Positions 9,736 to 20,562 of a DNA stretch of 64,000 nucleotides are shown in pieces. Source of the DNA: Vombatus ursinus (Eukaryota > Chordata > Mammalia > Diprotodontia > Vombatidae). Position 1 is the stretch's first letter; every line of letters starts with the position of its first letter. The position numbers and the translations under genes are program-made. The notes under the pieces are model-generated. The model had not been told where the DNA came from and did not search any database. It was given only the letters and a program-made list of their open reading frames with translations. The DNA lies in assembly GCF_900497805.2 (NCBI RefSeq), contig NW_020948983.1, positions 19,831,029-19,895,028 on the forward strand, given 5' to 3'.

Positions 9736-9768
9736 CTGGGGTGGGGTGGGGTGGGGTGGGGTGGGGGG
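9736..9768 (+). repeat. (TGGGG)n G-quadruplex-prone repeat
   Basis: Five tandem GGGGT units ending in a six-G run. Four or more G-tracts of four bases with one-base loops meet the sequence rule for a stable G-quadruplex on the plus strand. Confidence 0.8.
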
Positions 9769-11559
9769 CAGGAGGAAGGAGAGGAAGTAGAGGGAAATAC
9801 CGCACCAGTACTTCGCCTCCCCCTTTCTCTGTCCCGGGGCGGGCCTGAGGGTAGGCGGGAGTTAGGAGAGAACAGGCCCAGGTGCAGGCCAGGGCCCAAG
9901 CGTTGGTGCCTGACTGACGGACTTAACCGATGGCGTCTAAAATATCCTCCCACTATTCGTGAGCTCGTAGACGTGTTCACTGCCGTCGTCAGTGCAGATT
10001 GAAACCAATCTACGATTTCTCATCCCATATAATTCCTGTCTCTGCGCTCTTGTAAATCCTCCCTGGGGTATCTATCCAAGACACTGGGGGACAGCTTTTG
10101 CTGTTTTTCATACTTCGTGAATACTAGTGTAACACTCGGGCGCTCACGCTTTGATATATACACACTGATAAAACAGCAGACTATTCTATGGTCCTCTGGG
10201 AAGTGCACGTCGCCTTCTCTTCCACCACGCCCTGGCCCAGAGAAAGACCCTTCCCACTCCCTCCCACTTACGGCTTTAGGGTCCTCCCTGGTTCGAAGTC
10301 CTTACAGCTTCCCAGCACACAGCATCCGCGGGCTGAGTGAAGCAGAGAAATTAAATGATTATTAGGATGCAGACCTTGAGCTTTCTGAAGCCAGAACAAT
10401 CCAGGTCTTTGTTGCTTCTTGTTTCCCTCGAGAGTCTTAGACCAGGACCCCAGGAAACAAGCTTCGTAGATCCTATCCAATCCCATGGAAACTGAGGTCT
10501 CAGGGTGTGAAGAACCTTTGGCTCCGACCCGTTCCACCGGACCCAAATCTCTGGTTCTGCTCTGTCATCCCTGGGGCTGGGAGCGAAAGTTGGAAGGGGA
10601 ATGAGATTTGGGTCCAGTCCCACTTTCCTACTTCTGGCCAAACTTTAATCAAACCTTGGTTATTTGCTGAGCCTTCAATTTCTTTTTCTTTTTCTTTTTT
10701 TTCTCTTATGCTAGAACTGAGGGCCAGCAGGCCAGGAGCAGCTGAGCCACTTAGGTTTGGAATTTTGCGACTCTGTGCCTTTTGCTTGGGTAGAAAGATC
10801 AGAGGTGGAATAGACACCCGACCTATCAATGACTTGAATGGAACAAAAATCTTTGGGATTTCGGAAAACACTGGACGGTGGGATGGTGGGATGGAGAGTG
10901 AGGTGGTCAGGAGGAGACCTAGTCTCCTTAGCCACAGCAAAGCAGCAGCGGGAGGCAGTTGGCTGGATTGTTGAGAGGAAGCTGGAAAATGTTTAGTTTA
11001 TTTTGGCTGAGTCAACAGTTACCCTTTTCTCTCTGATAGAGGAGATTCATTCTCTGTACCCTGTTTGTAGGTGTGGAGTTGAGGCCCCATTTATGTTGTG
11101 CCTTGAGCAAGTGTTTGGGGTCTTTTGCAAGGGTGGCTATCCACGTAGCATTTCTGTCGCTCGTGTCCATTCCTGCTTATTTATACACACACAGACACAC
11201 AGGTATACACTTGTGTACACATACTTATCCATATAGGCACACACATGCACAAACTCCTCTCCTAATAATCTTCCTGTTTTTCTCTCTGTCTCTATAAATG
11301 TCTCTCTTCCCTGTTCGCAGTCCCCCATCCACCAGGTTTTCCGAACTGGCTCCAGATTCTACATCAAAGATCCTGGGGTCCCAGAAGGAGTTGCAGAATG
11401 GAACCTCAGGTGCTGCTTGGAGTAGAGAGTCTGACCTAGGAGTGCTGGTGCCAGCCTCCTTGGAGCAGCGTAGAGAGAAGTGGGGGTAGTGCTTAGGGGC
11501 TCGGGGTTGGGGGTGGGGGGTGAGAGAGGGCGGTTCCGAGAGGGAATCCATATGGATGG
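9769..11559. other. repeat-poor TLX1 upstream flank, part 2
   Basis: Unique-looking sequence, with a T/C run at 10678-10705 and a CA-rich imperfect patch at 11185-11250. No recognised gene, SINE or LINE. Short open frames on both strands look random. Confidence 0.5.
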
Positions 11560-11900
11560 GCTCCCGGGATACAAAGAGCAGCTGCCTGCTAGCTCCTGGT
11601 GTGCGGGCTCCGGGCTAATTGAATTAGAGCAAGCAGAGCAGGCTCCCACCCTGCGCGCCACCAGCCCCCCGCCCTCCCTCCCGGTTTCCCTCCCCTCCAG
11701 AGTCCAGAAGCTGAATGAAGAAGGCAGCAGCCGCCTGCGTCCCCTGCCCGAGGCAGCGCCCGGAGCCCTGCGGGGCGCCCTCCCCCTCCCAGCGCTCCCT
11801 TCGGAGTGGGCCCTTTGTCCCGCTGGCTGCTGGCCGAGTTAGGAGCCCAGCTATCCCCAACTGGACAGCGACGCCATGATTAATGGGGTAGCCAAGAAGC
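11560..11900. promoter_or_regulatory. candidate regulatory element or promoter, GC-rich
   Basis: Begins with an AT-core stretch GGGCTAATTGAATTAGAGC (11608-11626) and continues through about 230 bases of CpG-containing sequence. It ends at GCCATGATTAATGGGG near 11873, which holds another TGATTAAT homeodomain core. An open frame starting at 11876 runs into a GT-rich stretch and is not protein-like. It could be the promoter of a divergent noncoding transcript, as exists upstream of human TLX1, but no exon can be shown. Confidence 0.35.
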
Positions 11901-12514
11901 TGGCACGAGAAGGGGCCTGTGCAACCCCCTCCTCCCTCCTCCGCCCTCAGCTGCTAGGGCTGTCAAGGGCCCTGGACCCTCCTCCGCCCAACACTGGGCC
12001 TGAAAGGACTAGGCAGCCTGTTATCGAGTTGTGTCTTAAAGTACTATGTGTTGGGGTGCTGCTCAAGTATGTGTCTATCGGGATTTGTGTATATGTTTAT
12101 GTACCTGTGTATATATATGTGTGTGGTTGTAGGTCTGTTGGGCAAAGTGTGCTTGGCTGTTTGAATACTGTGTCTCCACTGCAGGGACCAGTGAATCTCA
12201 GAAGATGTTTAACTTTGCACTTCTTATGCAGACCGCGGGAGCCATCTGTGTCGGAGGGCATTCTGAAAGCCCAAGGTTTGGGGCATGGACAGCTCCCCAA
12301 CCGTACAAACAGGGTACCCATCAGCCGGAAGAGTTGGGCGGCTGGAACCTCAGAGACTCCGCAAGGGCTCTGTGGGAACCTCTAAGAAGAGATCTCTGTC
12401 TCAACTCCAAGAATGACGCTGGATCCCACATTCCTGGAGGGGTAATACCAGTCTAACTGAAAGAGGTTAGGACAAGAACTCTTTCAACTCAAAGATTTGT
12501 GTCCAAATTGATTT
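11901..12514. other. repeat-poor flank with GT-rich patch
   Basis: A GT/TA-rich imperfect tract lies at 12045-12145. The rest is unique-looking. Nothing else is supported. Confidence 0.45.
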
Positions 12515-12614
12515 NNNNNNNNNNNNNNNNNNNNNNNNNNNNNNNNNNNNNNNNNNNNNNNNNNNNNNNNNNNNNNNNNNNNNNNNNNNNNNNNNNNNNN
12601 NNNNNNNNNNNNNN
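12515..12614. other. assembly gap (100 N)
   Basis: Exactly 100 Ns, a common default gap length. It abuts a (CT)n microsatellite, which probably caused the assembly break. Confidence 0.97.

Positions 12615-12652
<38 letters not shown>
12615..12652 (+). repeat. (CT)n microsatellite
   Basis: Nineteen CT units directly right of the gap. The true length is unknown because the gap removes its left end. Confidence 0.95.
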
Positions 12653-12655
<3 letters not shown>

Positions 12656-13769
12656 CTTCTCTTCCCACCCCCATGGCACACTTTGTATTCTTGTCCATGC
12701 CCCAAACCCACGACTCAGTCAGAGGAGCAGGAAAATCTGCAGCAAATTTGCTGAGCTTTGAGAATCACCTTGGGGGGGGGGGGGCAGAAATCAGAGGTAG
12801 AAAGGTGAATGGCAAACAGTCCCAAGCCATTGAAACATCCAGTGCAAATTAAGCACTATGGACTTGGGGCACTGATTTTTGCTTGTAGAATAGATGAACA
12901 GAGGCGGGGAGGCACTGGCTTCCTACAATTTCTATCTACATGTGGAAGGGGAGGAAAGGGGCAGACATTCACCAAAGCCTGGCGGGGCCGACACTCCCTA
13001 TGGCATCCCACGGAGATCTGTTGGCGAAAAACTTGGAAGAGATGAATGTCCTTCCTTTGGTACAATTAGAGAAAATGAGATCTCCCTGGTTAATTAGTCC
13101 AAGGGGCAGATTAATAGCACACCAGAAAAAATTAGGCTTCTGGCCAGCGAAGGCCAGTCTTCGGTCTCTTATCCTTGGTCCTTTTCCTGTTGTGCTCTTG
13201 CTTCGCAGAAAATGGAAAGAGGATCTGAGTAGAGGATTGACCATGCCTGGAAGTGCAAGAGATGTTTAAGCGTGGGACTTCGCCGGCTTTCAAGACGAGT
13301 CTATCACAGCATTTAACCGTTCTGATCACTTTCTCTCAAAGGGACGTAAATAACTGGGCTTGCTAAACACATTAGCTAAGACCAGGGATGCTGGCGAGCC
13401 GAGCACCCACTCACACAACCGGGGATCAGGGCCGAAGTCTAAAAAGAGGGTAAAGAGGCGGTTGGCATGGGCTGGTAATGGGGGAGGGAAGATGTCTAGG
13501 AAGCAGGTAGGCAGACAGGTATCTCTTTGATGGGCTTGACTCACATAGAGAGCATTGAGACCCAGGAAAGCACCAACAAGAGAGATCCGAGAGACCTGCG
13601 GCGAGCCAGCTCCCTACTCTCCTCTACTAGCTCAGCAGCTAGCCTGAAGTAGGGGCCACCCAAGGGCTAGTGAAACTGTGTTTCGGCCTCCGCCCCTTTC
13701 CACTCTTCGTCTCTGCTCCTCCTTTCTTAGTTGCACCCGCAGTGGTTCCGGCAAGGGCAGCGCGGCCGG
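12653..13769. other. repeat-poor flank, part 3, with a small AT-core cluster
   Basis: Contains a thirteen-G run near 12771-12783. A stretch at 13075-13120 has GGTTAATTAG and GATTAATAGC homeodomain-type cores in otherwise repeat-free sequence, a weak candidate regulatory site. No gene seen. Confidence 0.4.
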
Positions 13770-14012
13770 TGTGTTTTCTTCAGCTTATAAAATCTCTAAC
13801 ACATTTTTTTTCCAGGACTTTTACTGCTCAGCGGAGATGAGCAGTGACATCCCTGTCTCCCCTTTCATAAATATTACATCTTCCCAATGCAATTACAGGA
13901 AACGGAGCAGCGGAGTGTTTACTAAATAAGATTATGGGATAATGCTAATGTATTTCATGTCTGTGTCTGACACCAGACAAACTCCCTATTAATAACCACT
14001 CAATGAGGCGCG
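13770..14012. promoter_or_regulatory. candidate conserved enhancer
   Basis: About 240 bases of repeat-free, AT-motif-rich sequence between CpG-containing flanks. Motifs include TTCATAAATATTAC (13864), CAATGCAATTAC (13885), GATAATGCTAATG (13938), four GTCTG/CAGAC boxes at 13957-13981 and TATTAATAACC (13987). Such texture is typical of deeply conserved enhancers near developmental genes. Conservation is inferred, not measured. Confidence 0.4.
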
Positions 14013-15392
14013 CAGCCTCTCACCGGGGGCCGCTGCAGGGGACCTCCGGCTTTCTGCGTGAGAAATGGCCACTTCTTGGCTGTGCACTGTAGCGGAGCTA
14101 GCGGGGCCCGGGAGCAGCCTCCAGCCTGGTCCTGGGAGCTCCAGGAATGCCCCTACCAGAAGCTAGAGCAAATTACCCTCTCGCCAGTCCTGCGGCTGAA
14201 GATCAAGGGACTCGTCCATCCATCTCTGGGGTCACTCAGGGCACATTATTTGGACCGAGTTATGCCTACTCCTAGCCTCCTCCCCCATAGGATCCAGGCC
14301 CAGGTTTTCACCATTGTTATTTGTCTGTAGCCTGATTTCTTTTAGCCGAAGGCCGATTTCTCTTCCAGTTGGGAGTGGGGAGTGGGGAGAGGAAGGAGGA
14401 CAGGACAACAAATCACCAAAAAAAGAACCGATAGCTAGGGTTCAAGGTCTACTGTGCCAGCCCTCTGGCCACAGGTGAAATATTATAGACTGAGGGCTCT
14501 TTTCTGCATTTAAAAAAAAAAAAAAAAAAAAGATGTTCCATGCACACGGATCTAAGTAATGAGGGACCAGGGAGGGGTGGGAGAGCCTGCAGGCTCAGCA
14601 AATCCTGCACTGTCTCTGAGGCCTCTCCTATCCCCCTCCTCCGATGTCAGCAAACCTTGGGCAGAGAAACCTCTCAGCCTCTTAGCCGCCTTAGGGAAGG
14701 AATAGGCTTCCACCGTGCTCGGGCCTTTGAGGGGAGGGTCATACTTCCCGATTTCTACAGTCTCACCACCTGCCCCTCACACACGGAGGTGGGGAAAGGA
14801 GATTAGCCAATGTGTATGTGTCAGTGTGGAGGGAAAGGAGAAGAGGCGGGGAGCAAGAGACACCTCAAACTCTGCCATTCCTTGTGCCCTTGTTCACCAG
14901 GTGCCCTTTAGTCTGGATGTCTTTCTGAGCTTCTACCCCTCCCCTCCACCCTCATTTTGCACATTCAGCCTACCCTCTTCCCCAAGTGCGTTAGATCGCC
15001 ATGGGGAAACAGATCTATCTATATGAATTATGAACTAGCCTGCTCTCGTTAGATGCACGGAGACTTCCAACAAGTCTCTCCTTTAAGATGCATCATGTCT
15101 TCTTTTCCTATCTTTTTTTGTTTTCTATTTTTTTCCATCTCTCTCATCTCTCTTCCATCCCTCTCATCTCTCTTCCATCCTGCCTTTTCTCATGATTCTA
15201 TCTTACAGAATAGCACCTTTTCCAACCCACAGGTCCCCACCCCTATACACACCTGTCCACACAAATATACAAAGGTGTGTGTACACAAGCGTCTGCATAC
15301 ACATAGAAACAGAAAAAAGCACAGGCATATCTAAGTCTTCTCTAGCTTTAAATTTTGTGGTTATGTAACAAATATGAACACTGGTACTCCCA
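14013..15392. other. repeat-poor flank, part 4
   Basis: Holds an A-run (14512-14531), a T/C-rich patch with a duplicated 19-base unit (15137-15178) and a CA-rich patch (15245-15320). No gene or transposon is recognised. Confidence 0.45.
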
Positions 15393-15425
15393 GACACAAA
15401 CACACACACACACACACACACACAC
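15393..15425 (+). repeat. (CA)n microsatellite
   Basis: About sixteen nearly perfect CA units. Confidence 0.9.
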
Positions 15426-15834
15426 TCATGAACACAGGAGCACAGGCAAATATGAGCACTAGCAAAGCACCTCTTTCTGAAACAACTATTGAAGCCAGGC
15501 CAAGACTTTCCAGTTCTGGCTGAGGATTGGGCAGTCCTGGTCTCTGAGGGAACTCCTATCCCCCTTTGTGGCAATTATGTGTATCAAATTTAACATATAC
15601 TTAGAGTGTGTTTTGATACATGTAAACCTAAAGCTATGGGATTCTCTTGTATGCTCCTCAAGAATGATTGCTCTGAGAGAATAAAGGAGGAGAAGTAGGT
15701 TGGAGTTGGTACACTGATCTGAGAGGGGCCAGATTTGAAGTAGATATTGTCAGTCATCTCTGCTCAGAAAAGGAACTGAGAGCCAGAAGTGCTCCTAAGA
15801 CAACTGCAACAACAACAATTAGTAACTTTATAAA

Positions 15835-16140
15835 TAAAGAATTTTTTAAGTTAAATTTCATTTTATTTTCATGTCTATCTTCTCTCCCTCCCACCTTCCA
15901 CCCCACCCCCACTGAGAAAGCAAGAAAACCAAAATCTCTGCTTCAAACATATAGAGTAAAAAAAAATTCCAGTAGTAGTGTGCTCCCCCCTCCCCCAATG
16001 ACCTCAATGTATTCTGAGTCCATCACCTCTCTTTCTGGAAATTGGTAGTATATTTCGTCATTACTCCTCTGAAGTTACAGTTAGTACTTGCATTGATCAT
16101 GGTTCCTAAACATTTCAAAGTTGTTTGTCTTTACAATATT
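15835..16140 (-). mobile_element. L1 3'-end fragment, antisense
   Basis: Reads 'ttcattttattttcatgtct', 'ctccctcccaccttccacc' and later 'ggttcctaaacatttcaaag', the reversed 3' UTR and tail pattern shared with 18625 and 42465. It marks the right border of the repeat-poor block. Confidence 0.6.
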
Positions 16141-16284
16141 GTTGTTATTATATTGTTATTGTATTGTATTGTAAATTGAAGAAATAGTAACTTAATGGGA
16201 TAATGGGGGAGGGGAAACTGGGCTAATTTCCATTAGAGATTTATGTTGTTGTTGTTGTTACATATTCTAGTTATTTGTGTTGGT

Positions 16285-16500
16285 ATCTTAGCTCCTTATT
16301 AGACTGCAAACTCTGGAAGGGCAGGGACTACTACCTGTCTTACCTCAACTTTGTATGTCCTCTGGAATCCTGTAGATACTAAGTAGATGTTCATAATAGT
16401 TTTCATTTCTTATAAACACTGGTTTTTCCTTTTCTTTGTATCCCCAGAAATTAGCACAGTGCCTAGCAAGTAATAGGTATTTAATAGATGCTTGTTGACT
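16285..16500 (+). mobile_element. L2 LINE 3' end
   Basis: 'actgcaaactctggaagggc', 'agcacagtgcctagcaagta' and 'taatagatgcttgttgact' follow the L2 3' end. The middle is expanded, suggesting two overlapping L2 pieces. Confidence 0.6.
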
Positions 16501-16845
16501 TGATGGTCATATTCCTTTACATTTCACAATTGTTTATCCATTCCCCAATCAATGAACATGAGCTTTGTTTTAATTTCTTCGTGACTACAAAAAGTACAGC
16601 GCTTAGTTTTGTCGTGGTTGTTTCCACTTCTGTAGTTATGGTAATTATACATATTGCTTTCCTGGTTCTTCTTATTTCACTTTGCATCAATGTTTATGTC
16701 TTGCTTCTTTGTATTTTTCATATTAATAATTTTAGAGCAGAAGAATATTCCTTTATACTCAGATATCTCAATATTTATTTTACAAAGGAGAATTGATCTA
16801 AACTCCTCTTTGAATACTTCTCAACAGCTCAAACACTCCTTTAGT
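16501..16845 (-). mobile_element. L1 ORF2 3' region, antisense
   Basis: Contains the reversed L1 ORF2 C-terminal region: 'ccattccccaatcaatgaac', 'cttatttcactttgcatcaa' and 'tattcctttatactcag'. Same family as 18625-19440. Confidence 0.6.
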
Positions 16846-17124
16846 TAGGTTCTGAACTTGATGACAGAATTCCATAACACCCCATAATGGACTCTATGGC
16901 ATACCAACATGGCTGCCATCAGTTCTCATCCTATGGTGTAGTCAGCTCCCCCATTTTCCTCAGACCATTCAAGCTGTTTCAGCCATAAGTTAGGGGCTTT
17001 TATAGAGGCTGAGTTTTAATTTTGTTTTGGGTTGGTTTTCAGTTCACACCTGTGATGTCACTAGTGTAGGGAACCTCCAGTGAGGAGACCCCTCTATCAG
17101 TGCAAATGCATTGTTATTCTGCAA

Positions 17125-17275
17125 CTTTTGAACTAAGAGAATTTCCTGGGACACTGGGAAGTTAAACAATTTGCTCTGCGACACACAACCAGCATGTGGC
17201 AGAGGGGAGGCTTGAACTTAAGCCTTCCTTACAGCAGGAAGGTTCTCTATCCACTACTCCAAGCTATCTTTGAGA
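17125..17275 (-). repeat. MIR-type SINE, antisense
   Basis: 'acaatttgctctgcgacaca', 'gcttgaacttaagccttcc' and 'tatccactactcc' give the reversed SINE core and head. Confidence 0.55.
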
Positions 17276-17834
17276 GGTTTTTTCTTTTTTAAAGTATTCC
17301 TTTCTGGCATTCCTCAGCAAGCCCTCAGCTCTTCTTTTTCTGAAGTAGAAACTGAGGCTATAATTCCTCTCTGTTAACTTAGTTCACTCACCTCTATTAG
17401 TACTAGCACTTAGCAGGTAAAGACACAAGATTATGTTCATATTGTACTGTATGGTCCCTACTTCCATATAATTCCCCCCAAACTCTTCAAAGAGAGCTAG
17501 CCTTGGATTTTGAAATAGGAAGACAGAAAATTGGCTTTTGACCATCCAAAATGCTCAAGACAGTTGAGACTGCCAGCAAGGTCATAAGGCTTCTAGAGAA
17601 GGCCAAAGTGTGAGCATGGAATCGTGGGTGAAAGAACAGAACTGCTCTGAAGAATAGAATCTCCCAGAATAGCAGAATAGTTTATGTACTTTGGCAAACT
17701 GTCCTGGATACAGGGAAATGGACCAGGAGAGTGGGTAGGATTACTTTGCAGCTATTGAGACCTAAAGGTCTCCTAGAGGAGAGCAAATGTAGTAACTGCC
17801 AGTTTTATATAGAACAGCTTGAAACCTGAATAGA
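17276..17834. other. intergenic, no feature seen
   Basis: Unique-looking sequence with no recognisable gene or repeat. Confidence 0.4.
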
Positions 17835-18354
17835 TAGATATAAACAAATTTATTGATTCTATTTGTTTTTTTTTTTTACATAACAATGATTTCCTGAGAT
17901 TACTCTCCACCTCCCAGCCCCACTTACAAAAACAGTTAAGCAAAATTCAAATGGAACAGTGATGGAATAAATAGAAACAGTAATGGAAAGTTCATAGCAC
18001 ATGCCACATTCTGCACCCACTGCCTATCTGGAGGAGGGAAATAGGTTTCATTATCTTTTCTCTGGGTCGAAGATTGGTCATTAGAATTAAATGGAATTCA
18101 AATGCCTTCTGGTAATATTTTCACTTGTTGTATAGCCACTCTATATCTTTTTCTCTTGAGTCTGCTTATTTTATTCTGCATCAGATCACACAAATCTTGT
18201 CATATTCTTCATTTCTTACATTTAAAATTTTGTTATCTTTTTGTTTTTACATCACTTTCATTTGTCAATATATAGACCTGCAAAGAGAGGAGGAGAGGTA
18301 TCATGCCTCTTCTTTAAATACAAGCTTGGTCATTATAAGTTCATGGCATTCAGG
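17835..18354 (-). mobile_element. L1 3' region, antisense (first of four)
   Basis: Starts with a reversed tail ('caaatttattgattctattt') and later has 'ttattctgcatcagatcaca', the L1 ORF2 end. Confidence 0.55.
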
Positions 18355-18610
18355 TTTTTTTAAATAAAATTTTATTGATACCTTTTGTTTTTTAGATCAC
18401 CCATATTTCCTAAGGTGTTCCTCCCACTTTTCCCTCACAGAAAACTATCCCTTTTGACAAAGAATAAAAATGAAGTGTGTGTATGTGGGGGGGGGAACAA
18501 TTTAGCAAAACTAACCAAGATATAAAAACAGTAAGACATTGAATTCAGTATTCACCCTCCTCCTTTCCCACCCCACACTTCTACAAAGAAGCAGAGTGAG
18601 GTGCTTTCTC
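18355..18610 (-). mobile_element. L1 3' fragment, antisense (second of four)
   Basis: A new reversed tail begins with 'aataaaattttattgatacc' and is followed by the 3' UTR and a GT/G-rich patch, so this is a separate insertion from its left neighbour. Confidence 0.55.
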
Positions 18611-18619
18611 ATCTCTTTC

Positions 18620-19212
18620 TTTTTAAATTCAATTTTATTTTATTTTCCATTTCCCTTTCATCTTCCTTCCCTTACTCACTGAGAAATCAAGAAAAACAGA
18701 AACTGTTACATATATATATGTACATATATATATATAATCAGGTAAAATGACTTTTCATATTAACTCTGTGTGTGTGTGTGTGTGTACCTGCACTGAGTTT
18801 GTCGCCTCTCTATAGTGGTGGATAGCATGGTTCATCATAAGTCCTCTGGAATTGTGATTGGTCATTGTTCCTAAGTCTTTCAAAGTTATGTATTTTTACA
18901 ATGTTGTCATTTTGCATAAATTGTTCTCCTAATTCTATCCTGTTTACTCTGCATCAGTTCATCCAAGTCTTCCCAGGTTTCTCTGAAACTGTTCCCTTCA
19001 TCGTTTTTTTTTTTTTACAGTGCAATGTATCACAATCATATGCCATAAATTTTCAGCCATTCCCCAGGTGACGGGTACCTCCTCAGTTTCCAATTTTTTG
19101 CTACCATAAAAAGCTGTTTTAAATACTTTTGTACACATAGATCCTTTCCCTCTTTCTTGGATCTCTTTAGGATATAGACCTAGTAGGGTATATTGCTGGG
19201 TCAAAGGGTACA
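18620..19212 (-). mobile_element. L1 3' region, antisense (third of four)
   Basis: Tail 'attcaattttattttatttt', 3' UTR, then ORF2 end: 'tactctgcatcagttcatcc', 'ttgctaccataaaaagctg' and 'gggtatattgctgggtcaaa'. Contains TA and TG microsatellite patches (18715-18785). Confidence 0.65.
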
Positions 19213-19440
19213 ACATTCACTTTTTATTTTATTGTTCCTTCACTTTCATAGTTGTAGCAATTTTACATATTGTTTTCCTTATTCTACTTACTTCACTTTG
19301 CATCAATTCATTCCACGCTGCTTTGCATGCCTCATGTTAATAATTTCTTAGAGCATAATGGTATTCCTTCATATTTAGATGCCTCATTTTGATCAGCTAT
19401 TCCCCAATCACTAAACACCCATTTGTTTCCCGGGCTAGAA
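19213..19440 (-). mobile_element. L1 ORF2 fragment, antisense (fourth of four)
   Basis: Repeats ORF2-end motifs already passed in the previous copy ('tacttcactttgcatcaatt', 'tattccccaatcac'), so it is an independent fragment. Confidence 0.6.
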
Positions 19441-20279
19441 TCCTGAAGAGTAGATAGAAAAGTGCCTTTGTCTCAAGGTAGAGGGGCAAGACCCACTTCG
19501 TCAAGGATGATAGCTGAACAATTTGCCTGGGAAGCAGAAGTTTGGATTGGCTTAAGGATTCCACCAGATTTTGCTGCAGGGATAGTCTGAGGCTATTCTG
19601 GGTTAGATGTTGTTTCCTTCAGCAATTTAGCCTCTCCAGCTCTCACTCCTCTGGTACTCGATTTCTTTACCTTAGTTTCTAAGTAAATTTCCCTTTCACA
19701 CCTTTAAGGGCCTGTGGGCTTGTAAAAGAGAAAGTCAGTGTTTTCTTACCCAGGGCCTTGGGGTCAAGCAACCAACAACTCCTGAGCCTCTGGCATCCCT
19801 CTAAGTACATACATACCTACTGCTCTTTTAACCAAAATAAAGGAATGAGTCTATATCTGTGTTGACTCATCTTATTTAGTCAGGAAGTTCTTAAAACTAA
19901 CAACAATGAATCTATAACCTTGGAGGTGATTAGAGTTTAAACAGACTCTCTCCTACTTCTCCACCCCCAGCCTCGAAGCACAGAGCTCTGACTAGTGGGA
20001 GAGGAGACCATTGCCATCAGTGGTCAACTTGTTTTTCTTTCAAGGGCTTGAGGCCACCCTTTTTCCTTCAAATTCTGTCTATATGCCTCATCCCCTCAGG
20101 GCGAGGATCTCTCTGCTTTCCAAGGCAACAATTAACTAATCTGATAGACTCAATGTGCTAATGTGCTAATGAGAGAAAGCTTGAGGAACTCCTTAGGGTC
20201 CTCTCTCCAGTTTCTAGGACACACATGTGCATTGTAACAGGCTCCTCTTGGAGACAATAAATAATTATTTGGTTTTTTA
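19441..20279. other. intergenic, one small AT-core cluster
   Basis: Unique-looking. At 20127-20172 there are AACAATTAACTAATCTG and a tandem 'aatgtgct' doubling; weak candidate regulatory sequence. No gene. Confidence 0.4.
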
Positions 20280-20525
20280 TTGTTATTCTATTAGCTGGCA
20301 TTTATAATACAGCGCCTTAATGTTTGCAAACCACTTTACATATATTATCTCATTTGATTCTTACAACTCTCTGAGACAAGTACTACAAATATTAATATTC
20401 CCATTTTGCAGATGAAGCAACTGAGTTTTAGAGAGGTTAATAGTCATTGAGGTTAATGGTAGTTGCCATGATCATGTCATGAAACCAGTATAGAGCTTGG
20501 ATTTGAATCCAGGTCTCTACTGATA
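20280..20525 (-). repeat. MIR/MAR1-type SINE, antisense
   Basis: Shows the reversed CORE-SINE body: 'tgtttgcaaaccactttaca', 'attatctcatttgattctta', 'cccattttgcagatgaag' and 'ggatttgaatccaggtctc'. Confidence 0.7.
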
Positions 20526-20541
20526 ATGAAACTTTTTTTGA

Positions 20542-20562
20542 CTAGCCCCTTGAAGGGGCTAG
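20542..20562. repeat. 21-base palindrome
   Basis: Ten-base arms CTAGCCCCTT and AAGGGGCTAG around one central G, with no mismatch in the arms. It lies just after the end of the SINE at 20280-20525. Confidence 0.9.

Noticed and set aside
9736-9768. Interstitial telomere repeat
   Set aside because: The unit is TGGGG, not TTAGGG.
11876-12385. Open frame of 169 residues on the plus strand
   Set aside because: No domain or family resemblance, and the middle is a translated GT-rich tract giving a Val/Tyr-rich run.
14013-14060. CTCF-like motif in a GC-rich stretch (GCTGCAGGGGACC)
   Set aside because: Three mismatches in core positions; too weak to list.
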